This document shows positions 24,207 to 32,572 of a stretch of DNA of 32,572 bases, piece after piece. The notes beneath the pieces were generated by a model that was not told the origin of the DNA, did not search any database, and saw nothing but the letters and a program-made list of their open reading frames with translations. The position numbers and the translations under genes are program-made. Source of the stretch: Arcticibacter svalbardensis MN12-7 (lineage in GTDB: Bacteria; Bacteroidota; Bacteroidia; Sphingobacteriales; Sphingobacteriaceae); NCBI RefSeq assembly GCF_000403135.1, contig NZ_AQPN01000009.1, positions 1 to 32,572 of the forward strand. The letters run 5' to 3'. Position 1 is the first letter of the stretch; each line of letters begins with the position of its first letter.

Positions 24207-26999
24207 TCAGAATCGAAGGTTATAATTTATAAATGGAATCGCAGAAGCAAAAATAGATAACTGGTAACCCTTTACTGCACCCTGCTCTGTCGTAAAGTAA
24301 GTCGAATATGGATTATGTCTCCCCGTTAAATTATACACCCCCAGCGTCCATGAACTATGAATCCATTGATGAACTTTATGGTTTCCATCAATATTTATGG
24401 AAAGGTCTGTCCTGAAATAATCAGGAATTCGGTATTGATTACGATCCGAATACAGTAGTCGCTCCGATCCCCCATAATAATATTTCCCTACCGGAAGCGT
24501 AATAGGCCTTCCTGTACTATACGTCACATTAGCCGAAACACTAAACCGGTGCGAAGCTTTAAAGTTACCCACCACAGTAAAATCATGCGGTTTATCATAA
24601 TTAGCAGGATAATACGCCCCATCATTAACCAACTGTATCGCAGTAGGATCATCCATCTTCAAAAACGTTCTCGAATACGTATAACTCACCCAGCCATTCA
24701 GCCTCCCAGCCGTCTTTTTAATCATGAGTTCCAAACCATAAGCCTTTCCCTGTGTGTTAATCACATCCTGTTCAATATGATGATTCAAGATCAAGGTCGC
24801 CCCACTCTTATAATCCAGGTAGTTATTCAGCCATTTATAATACACCTCCATGGAAGTCTCAATCGTATTCGACTTTAAGTTCTTATATAAACCCAGGGAA
24901 ACCTGTTTACCCTCCTGCGGTTTAATGTTCAGGTCACTCAGTTTCCAGATATCTGTAGGCGCAATAGCCGTTGTATTCGACAACATGTGAATATACTGTC
25001 TCAATGTATTATAGGCCAGTTTGACTGAAAAATCACTTGTAAAGGTATACCTGGCCGAAACACGATATTCCGGTCCCCCATACGTCTTCACCACATCCCC
25101 CTTTTTATAAGCCACACTATCCGTGATGTTAAACTCATTTTTAGGCAAACCATCAGCATACGTATATGTAGAAGCCGGACCCAGAGAATTAAACATCGAA
25201 TACCTGATCCCCACATTTAAGGACAAGGCCGGAGTAATCTCAAAACGATCGCCAAGATATATAGCAGTCTCCAGTGCCTGTTCAGGATCAAGAACATCGG
25301 GACTAACCAGCGATTCCCCACTTGCAGGAACAAAACTCCCCGGATGTAATCTATAATATATACCACTGGCACCAAAGTCAAGCGTATGTTTAGAATTCAC
25401 ATAATACGTAAAGTCCGTTTTTATGTTAGATTGATTAATATCGAAACCCATCTTATACGCATTCACCACATTATCCTCACTATTCACCTTGTATTCATAG
25501 CGGTCTATTCCAGTAGAAATACTCCCATTAAACTTGTTATTAAAAATATGTTTCCATTTCAGCGATGCATTCGTATTGAAATACCTATAAACCGTATCGC
25601 TATTCAAATTAAAGCGGTCGCTGCTTAAATACCCGGTTATTGCCAAACTATTCTGATCATCAAACTTATGATGCAGATGCATATCAATATCCGAAAAAGC
25701 AGCCTTACTATTCCTATATCCCGATTTTGCAGGCAATTCCTTCAACAGCCAATCCGAGTAAGTCGTTCTGGCACCAACCATAAACGAAGTTCGATCCTTA
25801 ATAATCGGGCCTTCCAGGTTAATGCGACTCGTAAGCAAGCCAATTCCTGCCGTACCCGCAAATTTCTTATTATTCCCTTCGCGGCTATGCACATCCAGCA
25901 CCGAAGAGATCCTTCCACCAAACTTAGCCGGAATACTACTTTTATACAGTTCAATATCCTTGATCGCGTCAGAGTTGAAGGCCGAAAAGAAGCCAAACAA
26001 ATGCGAAGGATTGTAGATGGTGGCATCATTATATAAGATCAGATTCTGATCCGTACCGCCACCCCTGACATTAAAGCCCGTACTCGCTTCCCCCACAGAC
26101 TTTACGCCCGGCAAAGTCAGAATCACCCTTAAAATATCAGGCTCCCCAAATACCGTAGGAATCTGTTTGATGGTAGCCATACTCAGTTTCTCCACACCCA
26201 TTTGCGTATTCCTGATATTCGCAATCTTCTCCGCCGAAATTTTCACTTCATTTAAAGAACGAACCTGATTAATCACCTCAATATCCAGTTTGCCATCCGA
26301 ATACAAATTAATGATCCTTGAAGCATCCCGCATACCGATAAAACGAATATTCAGCACATGCCTGCCAGCAGGAAGACTGATCGAGTAATAACCAGATTGA
26401 TTCGTACTCACACCAATTCTTGGAGACTCAATATATACACTAGCCCCAATTACCGGCTCGCCGCTGTTCGCCTCTTTAATATAACCCGCCAGCGTCACGT
26501 TTCCTTTCTTAAACGTTGCCGTCCGGTTCCCAATCGTATACACCTTATTGGCTGAAGATGCCACAGCAGGACTCTTGTCCACGTCCACCAGGAACTCAGA
26601 AATTAAAGGCGGCTCTTCATTTACCTGAGGAGCCTTAATCCCACTATTATCCCAAAACCCCTCAGGAAGACCAACAATAAGCTCCTGATCCAGACTCAGA
26701 AACACATGTTTCTCAAAGTCAATTGCATATTTAATCTTCGTATTCAAAAAAGCACGGTTAAGGACCGCATCAAGCGGCATATTTTCAAAAGTCACACTAA
26801 TGCGAAGACTATCAAAAGCAGTGCTATCGTAGTAGATCTGGCAATTCGTCGCTTTCTCTAAATAGTCCGCAAACTCAGAGACCTTAACCCGGTCAAATTG
26901 TCCCGATAGAAGAGGGTCCTTTTTATCCTGAGCACAAAGCTGCGCCAGACCAAAAAACAGAAAAGCAGAAAGAAAGATTAGCGAATAGGGAAGGCGCAT
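24207..26999 (-). CDS. TonB-dependent receptor with STN and carboxypeptidase-regulatory domains
   Basis: This is a 930-residue outer-membrane transporter. The signal peptide ends near LCAQ (24). An STN domain lies at about 35-100 (VSEFADYLEKATNCQIYYDS, then DAVLNRAFLNTKIKYAID). A carboxypeptidase-regulatory domain is at about 170-245 (LAGYIKEANSGEPVIGASVY). The plug at about 255-375 contains PTVFGEPDILRVILTLPGVK and GFNVRGGGTDQNLILYNDA. The barrel ends in FINYNLRF, with a terminal Phe. The plug signature belongs to the receptors that pair with DUF4249 proteins rather than SusD. STN domains usually signal to FecR-type regulators, but none is adjacent. It begins 3 bp after the stop of the upstream secreted-protein gene. 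Confidence 0.93.
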   Translation of the reverse strand: MRLPYSLIFLSAFLFFGLAQLCAQDKKDPLLSGQFDRVKVSEFADYLEKATNCQIYYDSTAFDSLRISVTFENMPLDAVLNRAFLNTKIKYAIDFEKHVFLSLDQELIVGLPEGFWDNSGIKAPQVNEEPPLISEFLVDVDKSPAVASSANKVYTIGNRTATFKKGNVTLAGYIKEANSGEPVIGASVYIESPRIGVSTNQSGYYSISLPAGRHVLNIRFIGMRDASRIINLYSDGKLDIEVINQVRSLNEVKISAEKIANIRNTQMGVEKLSMATIKQIPTVFGEPDILRVILTLPGVKSVGEASTGFNVRGGGTDQNLILYNDATIYNPSHLFGFFSAFNSDAIKDIELYKSSIPAKFGGRISSVLDVHSREGNNKKFAGTAGIGLLTSRINLEGPIIKDRTSFMVGARTTYSDWLLKELPAKSGYRNSKAAFSDIDMHLHHKFDDQNSLAITGYLSSDRFNLNSDTVYRYFNTNASLKWKHIFNNKFNGSISTGIDRYEYKVNSEDNVVNAYKMGFDINQSNIKTDFTYYVNSKHTLDFGASGIYYRLHPGSFVPASGESLVSPDVLDPEQALETAIYLGDRFEITPALSLNVGIRYSMFNSLGPASTYTYADGLPKNEFNITDSVAYKKGDVVKTYGGPEYRVSARYTFTSDFSVKLAYNTLRQYIHMLSNTTAIAPTDIWKLSDLNIKPQEGKQVSLGLYKNLKSNTIETSMEVYYKWLNNYLDYKSGATLILNHHIEQDVINTQGKAYGLELMIKKTAGRLNGWVSYTYSRTFLKMDDPTAIQLVNDGAYYPANYDKPHDFTVVGNFKASHRFSVSANVTYSTGRPITLPVGKYYYGGSERLLYSDRNQYRIPDYFRTDLSINIDGNHKVHQWIHSSWTLGVYNLTGRHNPYSTYFTTEQGAVKGYQLSIFASAIPFINYNLRF

Positions 27000-27002
27000 A
27001 GG

Positions 27003-27740
27003 TTAAAGTTTATCATCATACTTTTTGGAAGCAATTACCAAAGCAGCCTCTTTACTTTTTCTAAATTTCACATGATTTTTTCTAAGATAGACTACCACCG
27101 CTTTCTTTTTACTGCCAAGCAGGGCATACATCTCTTTTTTAGAATTTACAGAGTGATAAGAGCCACTGATCAAAAAATAATACAGGTTTTTACTCTGAAA
27201 CTCACGCTCCAGACTTTGCATATTGAGCAGCTCAGATATAATTTTACTTCTCTTAGCATACAAAGAAATAGAATCACCCGCATAAATCTGTTCATAAAAA
27301 CCAGGAACCATCTTAGAATCCAGGTTAGTTAACCCTATTTTCTTAAACACATGCCCATTCATATTGAATTGATCCACTCGCTCAGTAACAAGAGACATTT
27401 TGTATAAGCCATCATAATGAAGAATGATAACCTGATCCATAACCAAATCATAAAGGAGAGGAAGCTTATACCAAACATGGTCATAAAGCACATTACCGTT
27501 CACCATTTTATCGGTATCAAAGTAGGCAAAACCCTTTATCTGCCTGAAATAGCCCCGATGTTCAGGTCCATTATAAAGCACTAATTTTTTGTCAGGAGAA
27601 TTCTGGTAATAATTGATTAACCCACCAACAGCCTTAGCATAATAAACACTATCGATAACAGGTGACTGAGAAAAAGCAGTCCCGGTAGAAACAGAGGAGA
27701 GAAATAAAACAGCTAAAACGAATTTTATTAGTTTAGACAC
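27003..27740 (-). CDS. Secreted protein of unknown function, first gene of the receptor/DUF4249 operon
   Basis: I do not recognise a family. The 245-residue protein starts with GTG at 27740 (MSKLIKFVLAVLFLSSVSTG) and has a signal peptide cleaved near AFSQ. The mature part is a mixed alpha/beta chain rich in Tyr and Lys. It contains KLVLYNGPEHRGYFRQIKGF, VLYDHVWYKLPLLYDLVMDQ and a basic C-terminal segment (KKKAVVVYLRKNHVKFRKSK). The conserved-looking pattern of a short protein asking for its own localisation in the periplasm fits a small accessory of the receptor encoded 3 bp downstream. The tight spacing makes a shared function likely. Confidence 0.75.
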   Translation of the reverse strand: MSKLIKFVLAVLFLSSVSTGTAFSQSPVIDSVYYAKAVGGLINYYQNSPDKKLVLYNGPEHRGYFRQIKGFAYFDTDKMVNGNVLYDHVWYKLPLLYDLVMDQVIILHYDGLYKMSLVTERVDQFNMNGHVFKKIGLTNLDSKMVPGFYEQIYAGDSISLYAKRSKIISELLNMQSLEREFQSKNLYYFLISGSYHSVNSKKEMYALLGSKKKAVVVYLRKNHVKFRKSKEAALVIASKKYDDKL

Positions 27741-27786
27741 CCTGAGAGATTAAATTAAGATAAGGATTAACAGCTCAACAAGGTAC

Positions 27787-27825
27787 AAAGATTCATTGAT
27801 AATAAAATATTACCAATGAATCTTT
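27787..27825 (-). terminator. Hairpin after the second SusD gene
   Basis: The perfect 12-bp arms AAAGATTCATTG (27787-27798) and CAATGAATCTTT (27814-27825) have a 15-nt AT-rich loop, 5 bp beyond the SusD stop. The downstream T-run is poor (TTTGT), so it may act as an mRNA 3' stabiliser or partial terminator that lets some transcription enter the next operon. Confidence 0.55.
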
Positions 27826-27830
27826 CTTAA

Positions 27831-29306
27831 CTAATTTCCATCCCACCATACAGGAACCTGCATGGCAGCAAGATAACCAGCCGGAACATTATCCGGTATA
27901 TTATCTGCATTATATGATCTTTCAGAAGAAGGATAAGGAAACCGGAGTGGAATTATATCCAGCAAAGGCTCAGTCGTCAGCTCAACATCCGGATAAACTT
28001 CATTGTTGATGGGCAGATTAGGGTAACCTGTTCTTCTATAATCGTTATAAGCTTCAAATTGCAAATAGTTCGCTATATATTTCTGCGTCATAATTTGTTC
28101 ATAAGCAGTAGCAGGAACCAGGGCATTTGCTAAAAGGTAAGCAGGAACACCCGTGCTAATACCATACATATCCATTGATGCTGTTATTCCTTCATTATAA
28201 GCGCTCACGACAGCCGTATTAACCGTTTTGCCAGCCTTCAAGTATTCCGCTTCAGCTCTTATAAACGGAACCTCAGCATAGATCAATAAGAATAAGGGTG
28301 CATTAGAGGCACTATAAAAAGGTGAAATTGAAGAGTAGGCTGTCAAGGCAGATGGAGGAGCATCATTTGTCACACCCACGTATTTGCCGATATCAGCTCC
28401 AGTAGTAGCTGTCCTTACCTGGTAAGGAAGTCTTGGATCTCCCGTAGATTGCAATAGATTCACATAATAAATAGATGGCTTGGTAGAAGTACTCCATTTT
28501 CCATCAATTGCAAACTGATACCAGGGATTTTCCTGATCAGGACTATCGAAATATTTTACCACAGGCATCTCAGAAACATCAGAAATTGCACCAGCATCTA
28601 ATGCCGCTAAAGCAAGCGTTGCCTGGGTTGACGCGTTATAACCTGGAGCATTGGATAATCTCAAATAAAAACGAGCCTTTAGAGTCCTTGCCAACTTTTG
28701 CCAGCTTGACATCACTCCACCATATATCAAATCATCAGCTGCGGGGTGTAAACCAGTAGTTTCACCTGCAGAAACAATTGCCTCATCCAGCAACGTTTGA
28801 ATATGCTTATAGATGTCTTCCTGTGAATCATATGTAGGTTTTAGATTACCATTTTCACCCTGAAAAGCCTCCGAAAAAGGAGCATCACCAAAAGCATCAG
28901 TAATATAAGACATATTCCATGCAATCATAATTTTTGCAATGGCGCTATAAGAAGGATTGCCATTCGCATCAGCCTTCGTTATCAATTCAGAGCTGGTTTT
29001 CATGATATCCGTATAGGAAGAATATCTCCAAAAATTATCAACATCATTTGAGGTGATCTGATAATTCCCCTGATGCGGCCCATCTGTAGCATCAGCAACA
29101 TTTTTAGTTAGTAATGTCGCTGTACGCACCGGATCCCCACCAGCCACTTCAAATGAAAAAGTACTTAAAATAGCAGGAAGCATAAGCTTCTCCGTGACGT
29201 CACTAGGACTATTTGGATCGTAATTTATATCCAGGCTATCTTTACAGCTATAAAGCGAAGACGCAATAAATGCCAGTATTAAAACTAATATATTTTTTGT
29301 TTTCAT
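27831..29306 (-). CDS. SusD/RagB-type nutrient-binding outer-membrane lipoprotein
   Basis: This 491-residue partner of the SusC protein encoded upstream (13 bp gap) has a lipoprotein signal ending SLYSC (Cys21) followed by KDSLD, matching the acidic surface-export pattern. Characteristic SusD-like_2 segments are MKTSSELITKADANGNPSYS, IAKIMIAWNMSYITDAFGDA and QKLARTLKARFYLRLSN, plus the C-terminal YLQFEAYNDYRRTGYPNL. The protein is complete at normal length. It shares organisation and subgroup with the other SusD gene in the window, but similarity between the two is only patchy by eye, so different ligands are likely. Confidence 0.94.
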   Translation of the reverse strand: MKTKNILVLILAFIASSLYSCKDSLDINYDPNSPSDVTEKLMLPAILSTFSFEVAGGDPVRTATLLTKNVADATDGPHQGNYQITSNDVDNFWRYSSYTDIMKTSSELITKADANGNPSYSAIAKIMIAWNMSYITDAFGDAPFSEAFQGENGNLKPTYDSQEDIYKHIQTLLDEAIVSAGETTGLHPAADDLIYGGVMSSWQKLARTLKARFYLRLSNAPGYNASTQATLALAALDAGAISDVSEMPVVKYFDSPDQENPWYQFAIDGKWSTSTKPSIYYVNLLQSTGDPRLPYQVRTATTGADIGKYVGVTNDAPPSALTAYSSISPFYSASNAPLFLLIYAEVPFIRAEAEYLKAGKTVNTAVVSAYNEGITASMDMYGISTGVPAYLLANALVPATAYEQIMTQKYIANYLQFEAYNDYRRTGYPNLPINNEVYPDVELTTEPLLDIIPLRFPYPSSERSYNADNIPDNVPAGYLAAMQVPVWWDGN

Positions 29307-29319
29307 CTTAATCTACGTT

Positions 29320-32300
29320 TTAAAATTTAACATTCAATGAGAATGTCACCCCTTTTGTTCCCGGAGTAACGGCATGATAAAACCCTTGAGCATTTCCACT
29401 ACCATACAAACTACCCTCCGGATCACCATAGCTAAAATTCGATTTTACCCACAGATCTCTCCCGGTAGCCGCAAAACCTATACTTTGAAAAGGAGTTTTT
29501 TGCACTAAAGAAGCCGGTAAATTGTAGCTCAATGTTACTTCTCTAAGTTTTATAAAAGAACCATCCTCTACAAAATTTTCGTCAATAGCACTAAACCAAT
29601 TTTGATAATAAGCCTGATCTCTTAAAACAGGAGTCGTATTAACCGTACCATCCTCCATTACGCCATCATAAGTGGTAAATGTATTCCTGTTTTCTGTTAC
29701 CTTAGCCGTTCCATAATAAGAACTGTAATATAAGTCGAGATTCAACAGATCACCGCCCTTACGAAAGTCAAATAAGGTTGACAAACTGAGGCTTTTATAT
29801 CTGAAGGTATTCCGGATCCCACCATTATACTTTGCAGTAACGTTACCAATAGGGCCGTAATCATCATTGGTAATCGGCAAACCATCTTCACCAATAATAA
29901 GTTTACCTTCTTCATTTCGTTTAAATCCAAGGCCCCATATCACACCATACCCATAATCTTTATCGATCCGAATCTGTGGAGTAGTAAAACCTCCAAGGAA
30001 AATATTATCAACCCCTTCAGCAAGTGCTTTTAGTTTATAATTGTTCTTTGCATAATTCACCTGGATACTCCACTCAAAATCCCTTGTTTTAATTGGTGAT
30101 CCAGTTAATGTTAATTCTACACCCTTATTCGAAACCTTACCCGCATTTACAACCGCTTCCACATAACCACTCGAAGCAGCAACTTCCTGAGATAAAATTT
30201 GTTTATCACTTACCTTGTCATAGTAAGAAAAATCTATCCCCAGCCGGCTCTTAAAGAACCTTAAATCGGCTCCAATTTCCTTTTCAGTCACCATTTCAGG
30301 AGTTAGTTCATTATTAGCTAAAGTAGTACCGGTTTGAAAAGCATTCAATCCATTATACGGAAAACTAATATTACCTCTGGTACCATCACTAGGGTTTGCC
30401 TGAGAATAAGTCTTATTAGTCAGGTATTCTGGTGCATCGTTTCCCGCTCTCGCATAAGATACCCTCAACTTACCATAAGGGAAAATATCGTTATTAGCTA
30501 AACCCAATAAATCTGTAAATACAAACCCTACAGAAGCAGAAGGATAAAAGAATGAATTGTTCTTCACAGGTAAAGTCGATGACCAATCATTTCTAGCGGT
30601 AAGATTTAAATAGAGATAGGTTTTATAATCTATCGTACCAGAAGCATAAAGTCCATACGTTCTTCTTTTAGAATCCGCTTGATAAGCTGTAACTGACTCC
30701 ACATTCGTTATATCGTAAAAACCAGGGATACTCAGATTTAAGCCCCTTATTGTCCTGCTCGTATAGGTTCTTGAATTGATATTATTCCCAATCAATCCAT
30801 TAATTGACCAATCATCATTTATTTTCTTTTCAGCCAACAAAATCAAATCATTATTAATCTGACGCCTATTGATCATTGCCTCATACATTCTGCCGTCGGG
30901 AACACTTATTTCACCAACATTTACCTGCTCCTTGTCCAACTGGTTATAGGTATCTAAACCAACGCGATTGGTCAGTTTTAGCCAGGGAAGTATCTCTAAA
31001 GTAGATTCGTTAGATAGAATAAAACGATCTACAGACGATGGCATGGAAACGTTATTAACTAACCAGTACGGGTTATCAAAGCCGGCACCCGTCGTCCAGG
31101 AACGATTCGTATTCCCATCCTCATAAGCTTTTTTACTATCAAAACTTATCGGTGCAAAATTCAACGTATAAAGGTATGATCTCTTTGTATTACCTTCAGG
31201 CATACGTTTATTCACCGAATTGATGTAGTTGACAGAGGTACTGGTATTAAAGCTCTTCGTTAATTTAGAAGTAAAATTAGCCTGAAGACTATTCCGTTTA
31301 AACGTGTTATTTGGAACCACACCTTCCTGATCTAAGTTAGTATAAGTCATGATGTAAGTAGAATTATCCCCACCACCACTTAACGCAACAGAATTATTCC
31401 AAACCTTGCCATCTCTATAAAACTCCTTCCGGGGATCAATGATAGTAGGCATGCCAACCGCATCAATCACTGCCTGACTTACAGAATCTCTATGAGGTCC
31501 CCAGCTAGCAGAAGTCTGAGATGCGCCATTAGCCACTTCAGAATAACCACCACTTGTTAAAGGCAGTCCATTTTTATATTTACCTAAAGACCCTTGTAAA
31601 TAAGTAGATTGAAATCCTTTTATAATTGCCTCATCCAAACTCAAACTTGAAGTATAACTTACAGAAGGAAACTTTCTGTCTAAAGTCTTTTGTCCTTTTT
31701 TCGTAGTGATTAAAACTACACCGAAAGCACCCCTGGCACCATACAGCGCAGTCGCTGCAGCACCTTTAAGTACAGTCATTTCCTGAACGATATTTGGGTC
31801 AATGTCTATACCTCTATTTCCTCCAACACCATTAAAAAGTACACTTTCAACATTTTCAGTAATGCCCCTGTTGACAGAATTATCCATTGGAATTCCATCA
31901 ATTACAAATAGAGGCTGATTATCACCAGTTATTGAAGTATTACCCCTAATTACTATTCTAGCAGACGATCCGGCTTGTCCACCGGAACTGTTAATCTGTA
32001 CACCGGCAACTTTACCAGCCAAAGCGTTCACAAGATTCGTTTCCCTTGAATTCTGAATTTGATCACCACCAACCTTTTGAACAGAATAACCCAATGTTCT
32101 CTTATCACGCCCAACGCCTAATGCTGTTACTACAACTTCCCCTAGTTGTTTAGAGTCGCTGGTTAATACAATGTCAATTGTACTCCTTGTCCCTACATTT
32201 ATTTCCTGTGAGGTATAACCGACATAAGAAAATACAAGGACTGCATTATTCCCTGGTATTTTTATCGAAAATAATCCATTTGACCCCGTTTGAGTTCCTT

Positions 32301-32448
32301 GCTGACTCCCTTTCACTCTTACGCTTACTCCCGGTAGAGGTAATTCGTCATCTTTTCCTTTGATTGTACCGGTAACAGTTCGATCTTGTGCTATTACATG
32401 TGTAACTAATATGCACAAAATGAACAAACTAGATAGAATTTGCTTCAT
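29320..32448 (-). CDS. SusC/RagA-type TonB-linked outer-membrane receptor
   Basis: This 1042-residue TonB-dependent channel has a signal peptide ending VIAQ (about residue 20), a carboxypeptidase-regulatory domain (TVTGTIKGKDDELPLPGVSV), and a plug from LGEVVVTALGVGRDK containing ITGDNQPLFVIDGIPMDN and VLKGAAATALYGARGAFGVV. A barrel ending FSLNVKF follows. There is no STN domain. The first 190 residues are close to those of the other complete SusC protein in the window (for example VLVFSYVGYTSQE is identical), while the barrels differ, as expected for paralogues with different cargo. ATG 32448 is the first in-frame ATG after an AT-rich leader; no clear promoter box was found in the 124 bp left. 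Confidence 0.95.
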   Translation of the reverse strand: MKQILSSLFILCILVTHVIAQDRTVTGTIKGKDDELPLPGVSVRVKGSQQGTQTGSNGLFSIKIPGNNAVLVFSYVGYTSQEINVGTRSTIDIVLTSDSKQLGEVVVTALGVGRDKRTLGYSVQKVGGDQIQNSRETNLVNALAGKVAGVQINSSGGQAGSSARIVIRGNTSITGDNQPLFVIDGIPMDNSVNRGITENVESVLFNGVGGNRGIDIDPNIVQEMTVLKGAAATALYGARGAFGVVLITTKKGQKTLDRKFPSVSYTSSLSLDEAIIKGFQSTYLQGSLGKYKNGLPLTSGGYSEVANGASQTSASWGPHRDSVSQAVIDAVGMPTIIDPRKEFYRDGKVWNNSVALSGGGDNSTYIMTYTNLDQEGVVPNNTFKRNSLQANFTSKLTKSFNTSTSVNYINSVNKRMPEGNTKRSYLYTLNFAPISFDSKKAYEDGNTNRSWTTGAGFDNPYWLVNNVSMPSSVDRFILSNESTLEILPWLKLTNRVGLDTYNQLDKEQVNVGEISVPDGRMYEAMINRRQINNDLILLAEKKINDDWSINGLIGNNINSRTYTSRTIRGLNLSIPGFYDITNVESVTAYQADSKRRTYGLYASGTIDYKTYLYLNLTARNDWSSTLPVKNNSFFYPSASVGFVFTDLLGLANNDIFPYGKLRVSYARAGNDAPEYLTNKTYSQANPSDGTRGNISFPYNGLNAFQTGTTLANNELTPEMVTEKEIGADLRFFKSRLGIDFSYYDKVSDKQILSQEVAASSGYVEAVVNAGKVSNKGVELTLTGSPIKTRDFEWSIQVNYAKNNYKLKALAEGVDNIFLGGFTTPQIRIDKDYGYGVIWGLGFKRNEEGKLIIGEDGLPITNDDYGPIGNVTAKYNGGIRNTFRYKSLSLSTLFDFRKGGDLLNLDLYYSSYYGTAKVTENRNTFTTYDGVMEDGTVNTTPVLRDQAYYQNWFSAIDENFVEDGSFIKLREVTLSYNLPASLVQKTPFQSIGFAATGRDLWVKSNFSYGDPEGSLYGSGNAQGFYHAVTPGTKGVTFSLNVKF

Positions 32449-32572
32449 ATGCCTTTTTAATTAAATGATATAATAATAAATTTGAGAAGTTTATTTCTAT
32501 TTATCAAATTTTTATTATATATTTTAAGGCATTTTTAATAAAAGCAGTGATTGAAAATCAATTATATTACTA

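Noticed and set aside
1-32572. CRISPR array, prophage, rRNA operon or IS transposase
   Set aside because: No regularly spaced repeats, phage structural genes, rRNA sequence or transposase motif were seen on either strand.

Overview
The window looks like a chromosomal stretch of an AT-rich Bacteroidota bacterium, most likely a Sphingobacteriaceae member such as Pedobacter. The evidence is three SusC-type receptors (two with a SusD partner), an ECF sigma/FecR pair, a DUF4249 lipoprotein, TAnnTTTG-type promoter boxes in place of the E. coli consensus, and starts without clear Shine-Dalgarno sequences. The genus is inferred, not shown.

Layout. (1) 1-4.7 kb, minus strand: ECF sigma factor, FecR-like anti-sigma factor with DUF4974 tail, and a SusC receptor with an N-terminal STN domain that runs off the left edge. 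This is a classic trans-envelope signalling cassette. (2) 4.8-7.2 kb: a small mobile-looking island with a decayed C-terminal fragment of a Bacteroidota mobilisation relaxase (DUF5712-like, with an in-frame amber codon) next to a three-gene hipB-hipS-hipT toxin-antitoxin operon. The hip promoter carries three near-identical palindromic operators spaced exactly 40 bp apart. (3) 7.3-11.3 kb, minus: AraC-type regulator, a TonB-dependent OM beta-barrel protein, and a C-terminally truncated NGI-repeat surface protein. (4) 11.6-15.4 kb: metG followed by tRNA-Arg(CCU) and a terminator on the minus strand. On the plus strand lie a ParE-type toxin-antitoxin pair with a full Bacteroidota promoter and an LD-carboxypeptidase. 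(5) 15.6-32.4 kb, minus: two SusC/SusD pairs without STN domains, separated by a tight four-gene operon (unknown secreted protein, STN-containing TonB receptor, DUF4249 lipoprotein, MG2/plug protein).

The window is dominated by outer-membrane nutrient uptake and signalling. Its most interesting parts are the HipBST-type operon with its operator array beside a mobilisation remnant, the four-gene receptor/DUF4249/MG2 operon, and a terminator-like hairpin on the strand opposite the first SusC leader that could end an antisense RNA. All family calls come from recognising motifs by eye; no database search was run.
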